From JBIOJM01 sp044450785 (GTDB lineage: Bacteria > Planctomycetota > Planctomycetia > Isosphaerales > Isosphaeraceae), in assembly GCA_044450785.1 (NCBI GenBank), contig JBIOJM010000437.1:1-7076 (forward strand): a stretch of 7,076 bases of DNA, written 5' to 3'. How positions within the stretch are numbered: the stretch's first letter is position 1; each line of letters starts with the position of its first letter. The position numbers and the translations under genes are program-made. Below are positions 1 to 4,574 of this stretch, one piece after another. A model generated the notes under the pieces. The model ran no database searches, was not told where the DNA came from, and saw only the letters and a list, made by a program, of their open reading frames with translations.

Positions 1-172
1 GCGGGGTCGGGAGACCCGCGCCGAGCGCGTCAGCGGCGGGGTCGGGAGACCCGCGCCGAGCGCGTCAGCGGCGGGGTCGGGAGACCCGCGCCGAGCGCGT
101 CAGCGGCGGGGTCGGGAGACCCGCGGTCGGGTCAGCGGCGGGGTCGGGAGACCCGCGCCGAGCGCGTCAGTG
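1..172. repeat. Five tandem copies of a 35-bp double-hairpin repeat
   Basis: Copies begin at 1, 36, 71, 106 and 138. Copies 1-3 are identical 35-mers. Copy 4 is 32 bp and has an altered second half. Copy 5 is full length but ends TG instead of CG. Each unit starts with a short inverted repeat, GGGTC-GGGA-GACCC, flanked by GC on both sides. All copies except the fourth continue into a second one, CGCGC-CGA-GCGCG, so each full unit could fold as two adjacent stem-loops. The array runs to the window edge, so more copies may lie to the left. It sits directly beyond the stop of the SCO gene, where it could act in transcript termination or 3'-end protection, but there is no U-tract to make it a classic terminator. 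No coding potential is evident. Confidence 0.93.
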
Positions 173-183
173 GTCAGTCGTCA

Positions 184-807
184 CTACTTCTTCTTTTCCT
201 CAGCCAAGAGCCATCGCACGTCCTGGAGCACAGTCTCGCCCTTGAGGAACTCGAGGTTGTAAATCTCGCGCTCGTGGCCATGGGGATCGAGCAGAAAGAT
301 CCGTGACGGGTGGTCGAGGACACCTGTTGAGTCGCTCTTGACCCACATTCCCCACGCGGTGATGGCCGGCTCGACCGTTGCCGGGGGACCGGTCAGGAAG
401 TGCCAGGCGGACGCGTCGGCTCCGAAGAGCCGGGCATAGCGGCCCAGAACCTCGGGCGTGTCGCGCTTCGGGTCGAGCGTGATCGAGACGAACGCGACCG
501 ACGTTCCCCACAGCTTGGCCTCTTGAAGGCTCTTCTGAATCCCGGTAAGCGCTTGAGTCGTCGCCGGGCAGACGCCATTGCAGGTTGTGTAGACGAACGA
601 CACGAGTACGACCTTGCCTCGCAACGACGCGATGTCGAATCGCTTGCCGGCCGAGTCGATCAGGACCGTGGGCGGTGCCGGACCAATGTCGGCCAGCGTC
701 GGACGGGGGCCCGCTGTCATGAGCACGAGCGCCAGAAGCCACGAGCTGAACAAGGGCGACTCCGTGGTTGACGGATACACCGTGTGGGCGCGACCCCGCG
801 GAAACAC
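184..807 (-). CDS. SCO1/SenC family copper chaperone (thioredoxin-like)
   Basis: The product has 207 residues and is an exported thioredoxin-fold protein of the SCO1/SenC/PrrC family. Members deliver copper to the CuA site of cytochrome c oxidase or keep its cysteines reduced. The metal-binding CxxxC motif is C76-N-G-V-C80-P, and the third ligand is H166 in DHPSRIFLLDPHG. The family signature LDPKRDTPEVLGRYARLFG lies at 111-129. A hydrophobic stretch at about 19-33 followed by PTLAD reads as a signal peptide or membrane anchor. The GTG start at 807 gives a long, partly polar leader and has no close ribosome site. GTG at codon 10 or TTG at codon 19 are possible alternatives. The gene ends with two stops in a row (TAG TGA). 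No oxidase genes are visible nearby, so its partner must be elsewhere. The family call is firm, but the start is uncertain. Confidence 0.93.
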   Translation of the reverse strand: MFPRGRAHTVYPSTTESPLFSSWLLALVLMTAGPRPTLADIGPAPPTVLIDSAGKRFDIASLRGKVVLVSFVYTTCNGVCPATTQALTGIQKSLQEAKLWGTSVAFVSITLDPKRDTPEVLGRYARLFGADASAWHFLTGPPATVEPAITAWGMWVKSDSTGVLDHPSRIFLLDPHGHEREIYNLEFLKGETVLQDVRWLLAEEKKK

Positions 808-915
808 GGCTCAGGGTACGGGGACCTCTTGGGATGGGTTCGCGCCAATGACGATCAAGACATCCTTCGTATCATAGAGATTCCCCGCCCGCGCGCCGAC
901 CTCGCCCCGGTCGAT
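808..915. other. Gap between truncated sigma factor and SCO gene
   Basis: No independent gene is evident in this 108-bp gap. Part of it (about 841-880) is noticeably less GC-rich than its surroundings, which fits a promoter or a scar region. On the minus strand it contains a TATGAT hexamer (872-877), but no convincing partner -35 element. The minus-strand frame continuing past the sigma factor stop stays open for 36 codons and ends in TGA at 811-813, six bases before the GTG annotated for SCO. Confidence 0.4.
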
Positions 916-1290
916 TCAGACTTGATCGCTCCCGCCCCCGCCGTCGCGGCCATTGGCCCTGGCCCGCGCCGCCACGCGCATTGCCACGCCGAAGAGCCAG
1001 CTCCCGACCGAGCCTTCGACCCGGATCGAGCCGGCCTTCCGAACCAGCACGAGAAACGTCGCCTGGAACGCGTCCTCGGCGTCGTGCGGGTCGGCCAGGA
1101 TGCGGCGGCAGACCGAGAGCACCATCTGCCCATGCCGCTGGACCAGGACGGTGAAGGCCGACTCGGAGACCGCGTCGCGGCAGGCGACGAACCGTTCCAG
1201 GAGCTGCCGGTCCGAGAGGCCGGTGCATGTCCCCGCGGTGAACAGCGTCTGGATCTGCTGTAGAATCGCACTCGAGCTGCGTCTGGCCAT
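916..1290 (-). pseudogene. ECF sigma factor truncated after region 2
   Basis: The 124-residue product matches the N-terminal half of a planctomycete ECF (extracytoplasmic function) sigma factor. Residues about 45-112 form sigma region 2, which binds core RNA polymerase and the -10 element. The clearest blocks are LVQRHGQMVLSVCRRIL, DPHDAEDAFQATFLVLVRKA and GSWLFGVAMRVAARARA. After that the frame runs into a Gly-rich tail (GRDGGGGSDQV) and stops. Region 4, the -35-binding helix-turn-helix of these roughly 180-residue proteins, is absent, and nothing resembling it appears in the other frames before the SCO gene. A full sigma activity is therefore unlikely. The ATG at 1290 is preferred over GTG at 1317 because an AGAGGA ribosome site lies six bases upstream. 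A residual role as a region-2-only decoy cannot be excluded. Confidence 0.85.
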
Positions 1291-1296
1291 CGGCGT

Positions 1297-1302
1297 TCCT
1301 CT
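1297..1302 (-). promoter_or_regulatory. Ribosome binding site of the sigma factor remnant
   Basis: Minus-strand AGAGGA, six bases before the ATG at 1290. It settles the start as ATG rather than the upstream GTG at 1317, which would add nine residues (MAEVERGTP). Confidence 0.7.
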
Positions 1303-1326
1303 CTCGACCTCGGCCACTCATCCCTT

Positions 1327-1355
1327 ACTATGCACTCGAGAGGGCAAGCCGTTCC
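1327..1355 (-). promoter_or_regulatory. Candidate ECF-type promoter of the sigma gene
   Basis: The minus strand reads GGAAC (1355-1351), then 18 bases, then CATAGT (1332-1327), about 35 bases before the ATG. GGAAC is the typical -35 core of ECF promoters and many ECF genes are autoregulated. The -10 match is poor for a textbook ECF site, so this is only a candidate. Confidence 0.3.
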
Positions 1356-1420
1356 AACTATTTGGGAGAATGCCGGCAGCCTTGACGGAAGTCACAAGCT
1401 GAAAGGCGGGATCCCGTCCG

Positions 1421-1490
1421 TCAGATCAGGGCCAGTGACGTGTCGCGACGTCCGAGGATCGGTTCGGGCTCGATTGCCAGCCGTCGGCGA
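1421..1490 (-). pseudogene. Decayed 3' end of a second DUF1501 gene
   Basis: Read on the minus strand, this stretch gives LAIEPEPILGRRDTSLALI followed by a TGA at 1421-1423. The intact DUF1501 protein in this window ends LAIDPEPILGRRDRSLAVFESL. At the DNA level 1431-1482 matches 1995-2046 at 45 of 52 positions without gaps, in the same orientation. Upstream of the match the similarity fades and seems to need a one-base gap, and there is an in-frame stop, so no gene body is left. It is best read as the tail of a duplicated or deleted DUF1501 gene. Confidence 0.8.
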
Positions 1491-1564
1491 ATCCGGACCG
1501 TTAGACAGGAGAATCGAGAGCGATTTCGTTAGAATGGCTTCCGGCGAATGCTCGAAGCTGGTCT

Positions 1565-1568
1565 GGAG
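1565..1568 (+). promoter_or_regulatory. Ribosome binding site of the TPR-like gene
   Basis: GGAG six bases upstream of ATG 1575. It overlaps the earlier in-frame ATG at 1569 and so favours the shorter 116-residue product over the 125-residue reading from 1548. Confidence 0.55.
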
Positions 1569-1574
1569 ATGACG

Positions 1575-1925
1575 ATGTCCACAGCACCGAGTCCGGTCAG
1601 CGACATGCTCGTAACGGTCAAATCCCGCGAGGTACAGCGAGGCCTGCTGGCGGAGATGAGGGGTGATCAAAATTCAGCCGTACGTCATTTTCTGGCAGCC
1701 GGGCACTTGGAACTGGTGCTCGCTGCCGATTACGATGAGACGGGCGACTCCGATCTGGCGCTTCGAAGCCGCCTGAGCGCCGCGTCTTGTCTCTGGCGCG
1801 CGGGACAAGGAGAGCCCGCTCGTGGACTGATCGATCAGTTGAGACAAACCCAGCCCGACCACTCAACGTTGATCCAAAAGGTGCTCGATGACCTGGGGGC
1901 AAACGTGCCGGTTTTGGCCCAATGA
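1575..1925 (+). CDS. Small TPR-like helical protein, function unknown
   Basis: The 116-residue product has no signal peptide or membrane segment and is probably cytoplasmic. It looks all-helical with two or three tetratricopeptide-like helix pairs. These are about 17-44 (REVQRGLLAEMRGDQNSAV then HFLAAG), 45-78 (ELVLAADYDETGDSDLALRSRL then SAASCLWRAG) and 79-107 (EPARGLIDQL then IQKVLDDL). The pattern of small residues and helix breaks resembles a TPR, but no repeat is canonical. ATG at 1575 is chosen because GGAG (1565-1568) lies six bases before it. ATG at 1548 or 1569 would overlap or miss that site. It is the only plus-strand gene, converging on DUF1501 with 50 bp between stops. It lies between the stray and intact DUF1501 3' ends. 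A scaffold or adaptor role is possible but unproven. Confidence 0.75.
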   Translation: MSTAPSPVSDMLVTVKSREVQRGLLAEMRGDQNSAVRHFLAAGHLELVLAADYDETGDSDLALRSRLSAASCLWRAGQGEPARGLIDQLRQTQPDHSTLIQKVLDDLGANVPVLAQ

Positions 1926-1975
1926 CGAGTGGTCCGGGTCGTGGGAAGTCCGTGAGCCGCGGCGAGACCGGAGGT

Positions 1976-3172
1976 TCACAGAGATTCGAACACCGCCAGC
2001 GACCTGTCGCGCCGGCCCAGGATCGGCTCGGGATCGATTGCCAGCCAGCGGTGGAGCAGGGTGGCGTAGACGTCGCGGAAGTCGATCGTGCAGCGAGGGT
2101 CGCCGCCGTCGTCCAGGTTGGCCAGGTTGGGCGGGGGTCCGATCAAGCCCCCTTTGACTGGCTTGCCGGCCAGCAGGACCGGGGCGGCGGCGCCGTGGTC
2201 GGTCCCATTCGTCGCGTTCTCCTTCAACCTGCGGCCGAATTCGGAAAACAGCAGGATCACAACCCGTTCGTCGAGCCGGCTCGTCTTCAGGCACTTCAGG
2301 AACCCAGTCACTCCTTGCGACACCTGGCGCAGCAATTCCTGGTGAGTGTAGCGCTGGGCGGCGTGCGTATCGAATCCGCCCTGGGCGGTATAGTAGACCC
2401 GCAACGGTAAGTCCGCCTCGATCAAACGGCGAATGGTGTCCAGGCGGCCTTCGAGCGTCTCGGGTGATGCGGGTGCGGTCCGCTCGGCGGGGATTGCCGC
2501 CAGGCGAGCGGCCAGTTCGCGCGCCGTCACGAATTGCCGGCGCACCTGGTTGAGCACGGTATCACCGGCTTCCGCCGCGTCGGGTAGCCCGGCCAGGCCG
2601 GCCCCGGGCGCGAGACGATAGTCCGCCACGCTGGCCAACGACTGGGTCACCACCTTCCGCCCCTGAATTGCCAGCGGCACGGCTTCCGGCCCGACGTGAC
2701 AAAGCCCCAGTGCCGGGCCAAGGTCGGCGGCCTTGCCCAGCCAGCCCGCGGGCGGCGCGGGGCCGAGCACGCCGGTCTGCCAGATCTCCATCGAGCGGAA
2801 GTGCGAGCGATTCGGGTTCGGATAGCCGACTCCTTGAATCACGGCCGAGTCGCCCGAATCCCAGAGCGAGCGCAGCTCCTTGAGGGCAGGGTGCAGGCCC
2901 ATGTGGTCGTCGAGCTTCAAAACCTTGTCCGGCTCGATCCGCAGCGTCGGCCGGCTCTTGTGATAGATGTCGTCGGCATGAGGGACGACCGTGTTCAGAC
3001 CGTCGTTGCCGCCGGTCAGCTCGATCACGACCAGGATCGGAAAATCCGCACGCGGCTCGGCGGCATCGGCCACCTGTCGCCACAGACCCGGCACCGGCGA
3101 TCCCAGCGACAGCAGTCCCGTCCCCAGGCCGAGACCGGCTGATCGAGTCAAAAGATCGCGGCGTGATATCAT
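1976..3172 (-). CDS. DUF1501 family Tat-exported protein
   Basis: The 398-residue product belongs to DUF1501, a family in the alkaline phosphatase/sulfatase-like superfamily that is very abundant in planctomycetes. Its biochemical role is largely unknown. The N-terminus carries a twin-arginine signal (S3-R-R-D-L-L-T9), a hydrophobic core at about 11-30 and a likely cleavage after ADA (35-37). Family motifs follow in order: ELTGGNDGLNTVVP (51-64), GYPNPNRSHF (116-125), GGFDTH (265-270), FSEFGRR (309-315), TDHG (324-327) and DFRDVYATLLHRWL near the end. The Asp/His motifs are plausible metal ligands by analogy with the superfamily. The start at 3172 is preferred over a 464-residue extension from 3370. 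It has an AGGA site seven bases upstream and begins at the Tat signal, 13 bp after the DUF1800 stop. It is the last gene of the three-gene operon. Confidence 0.95.
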   Translation of the reverse strand: MISRRDLLTRSAGLGLGTGLLSLGSPVPGLWRQVADAAEPRADFPILVVIELTGGNDGLNTVVPHADDIYHKSRPTLRIEPDKVLKLDDHMGLHPALKELRSLWDSGDSAVIQGVGYPNPNRSHFRSMEIWQTGVLGPAPPAGWLGKAADLGPALGLCHVGPEAVPLAIQGRKVVTQSLASVADYRLAPGAGLAGLPDAAEAGDTVLNQVRRQFVTARELAARLAAIPAERTAPASPETLEGRLDTIRRLIEADLPLRVYYTAQGGFDTHAAQRYTHQELLRQVSQGVTGFLKCLKTSRLDERVVILLFSEFGRRLKENATNGTDHGAAAPVLLAGKPVKGGLIGPPPNLANLDDGGDPRCTIDFRDVYATLLHRWLAIDPEPILGRRDRSLAVFESL

Positions 3173-3179
3173 GTGATTT

Positions 3180-3183
3180 TCCT
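3180..3183 (-). promoter_or_regulatory. Ribosome binding site of DUF1501
   Basis: AGGA on the minus strand (within AACAGGAAAA), seven bases before ATG 3172. It lies in the 13-bp gap after the DUF1800 stop and supports the short start that exposes the Tat signal. Confidence 0.7.
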
Positions 3184-3185
3184 GT

Positions 3186-4574
3186 TCATCCAACCTGGGC
3201 CTCGGGAAGTGAGAGCAACTGCCGGGTGATTTGCGGGTGGTTCGGGAATCGATGCTCGCAGAGCGCTCGACCCGCCGGTGAGAGTGGTGATCCGAGCACC
3301 AGGATCGCCAGGGCCTCCAGCCAGCTCTCGGGCGTCTTGAAGCCCGATCGCCCGGCGAGTCGATGAGCATGGTTCGCCTGTGACAACGGCTCGGTGATCC
3401 AGGCCGCGAAGTTGGCCCGCGCCAGCACTTCCTGACCGTTCAGCCAGGCCAGTCCGCCCGGCCAGCCGGCCACGCCCGGCGGAAAAAACAACCGCTGGCC
3501 CATCTTCGTCAGGTGGATTTCCAGGTCGACAAAGTCCGGCGGCGGATCGAGCAACTCGGAGGCGAGGATCGCACCGATAGCGAAATCGACTGGACTTTTC
3601 ACCCGGCGTGTTCGGCATTCCTCCGAGTGGAAGAGCCGGGAGCGCAGCACGAGCTCGATACCGTTGGCGACGTCGACGTCCCCCTCGACTCGCATCGCAT
3701 CGGCCAGGGGGGCCAGCAGGCCGGGTGATGGTTCGTCGGTGTTGGAGATGAACGTACGGTAGAGCCGCCGGGCGATGTGGGTGGCTGCGGCCGATTGACG
3801 GCACGCGATCCGTACCACGTCGTCCACGCCCCACTTGCCGGTCTCGCCCAGGATCGTCTTGGGCCCGGCGTCGAAGTCGCCCGGGTCGAACTGGTCGCGA
3901 TGTTGCTGGGAATCAACTTCGACCCAACCCGCGAGGGCCCGCGCGACCTCGCGGACGTCGCGCTCGGAGTAATGCCCCTCGCCCAGGGCGAAGAGCTCGA
4001 GGAACTCGCGCGCCAGGTTCTCGTTGGGCTGGACCTTGGTGCTATTCAAGCCATCGAGCCAGCGGCGCATGGCACCGTCGCCGAGCATCCGGCGGTGCAG
4101 CTTGCTGATCGGTGCCCGCCAGAGCGCGCGCTGGGCGCGGTTCTGATCGAGCATCAGCTCGGGCACGTTGACCTTGGCCTGGCTGGTGGCGTAGTGACTG
4201 TGCCAGGCCAGGGTCATGGCCTCGGCCAGGGGAAACGGCGTGAAGATCAGCCGGTAGAGCCAGAGCATCTGGACCCGTTCGATGGACGGCCGGCGCTGGG
4301 CCGACTCCTCCATGACGGCAACGATGCCGTCGTACTCTGAAACGGATTGACCGCTCGGGCCCTGAAGCTCGCCGTCGAGGATCCGGCGAAGCGCGGACTC
4401 GAATCCTTCACGCAGGTCGCGCTCGAGCTGGCCCCAGGTCGCCCCGAAGCCGGCTCGTCGGTGCAAGTGCGCCACCCGCGCCGCGTCCCACGGTGCGCGG
4501 GGACCGGGCCGGTACGGCTCCCAGGCGCGGCGGGGATCTTCCACGAGCGTTTCTTCTTTCTTACGAGCGATCAT
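3186..4574 (-). CDS. DUF1800 family protein
   Basis: The 462-residue product matches DUF1800, the usual partner of DUF1501 in planctomycetes and many other bacteria. Its function is not established. Hallmark blocks are HLHRRAGFGAT (36-46), the AWHSHYATS block (123-131), PNENLAREFLELFALGEG (183-200) running into YSERDVREVARALAGW (202-217), KSPVDF (326-331) and FFPPGVAGWPGGLAWLNG (363-380). The length is typical. The ATG at 4574 is chosen over an upstream reading from 4736. It overlaps the stop of the preceding gene as ATGA and has a strong AAGGAG site eight bases upstream. From this start no signal peptide is visible (charged MIARKKEETLVEDPRR), unlike DUF1501 downstream. Export might therefore depend on its partner. 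Translational coupling to the M56 gene suggests a joint task. Confidence 0.94.
   Translation of the reverse strand: MIARKKEETLVEDPRRAWEPYRPGPRAPWDAARVAHLHRRAGFGATWGQLERDLREGFESALRRILDGELQGPSGQSVSEYDGIVAVMEESAQRRPSIERVQMLWLYRLIFTPFPLAEAMTLAWHSHYATSQAKVNVPELMLDQNRAQRALWRAPISKLHRRMLGDGAMRRWLDGLNSTKVQPNENLAREFLELFALGEGHYSERDVREVARALAGWVEVDSQQHRDQFDPGDFDAGPKTILGETGKWGVDDVVRIACRQSAAATHIARRLYRTFISNTDEPSPGLLAPLADAMRVEGDVDVANGIELVLRSRLFHSEECRTRRVKSPVDFAIGAILASELLDPPPDFVDLEIHLTKMGQRLFFPPGVAGWPGGLAWLNGQEVLARANFAAWITEPLSQANHAHRLAGRSGFKTPESWLEALAILVLGSPLSPAGRALCEHRFPNHPQITRQLLSLPEAQVG

Larger units (their letters stand above)
1318..1574. other. Intergenic region between divergent genes
   Basis: This 257-bp stretch separates the minus-strand sigma remnant from the plus-strand TPR-like gene. 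It contains the candidate ECF-type promoter and the DUF1501 tail remnant. It also has a 10-bp palindrome CGGGATCCCG (1408-1417), a small inverted repeat AATCG-AGAG-CGATT (1512-1525) and a -10-like TAGAAT (1530-1535) that could serve the plus-strand gene. That -10 has no well-spaced -35; a TAGACA lies 22 bases upstream. Confidence 0.5.

Noticed and set aside
1..172. CRISPR array
   Set aside because: The units are directly adjacent with no variable spacers, and each unit is itself two hairpins.
1392..1670. Minus-strand open frame of 92 codons
   Set aside because: It overlaps the start of the plus-strand TPR-like gene and uses a different frame from the DUF1501 remnant. It has no ribosome site or recognisable content.
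1926..1975. Bidirectional terminator between the converging genes
   Set aside because: I looked for a stem with a T-run on either strand and found only scattered GC-rich matches such as CCGCGG, which are not convincing.
2111..2128. Short tandem CCAGGTTGG duplication
   Set aside because: It lies inside DUF1501 and encodes NLANLDD, close to the family's usual sequence there, so it needs no special explanation.
3173..3370. N-terminal extension of DUF1501 from 3370
   Set aside because: It overlaps the end of DUF1800, puts 66 low-complexity residues before a clear Tat signal, and ignores the ribosome site next to 3172.
3777..4340. Plus-strand open frame opposite DUF1800
   Set aside because: It is antisense to well-conserved DUF1800 motifs and has no good start context or family resemblance.
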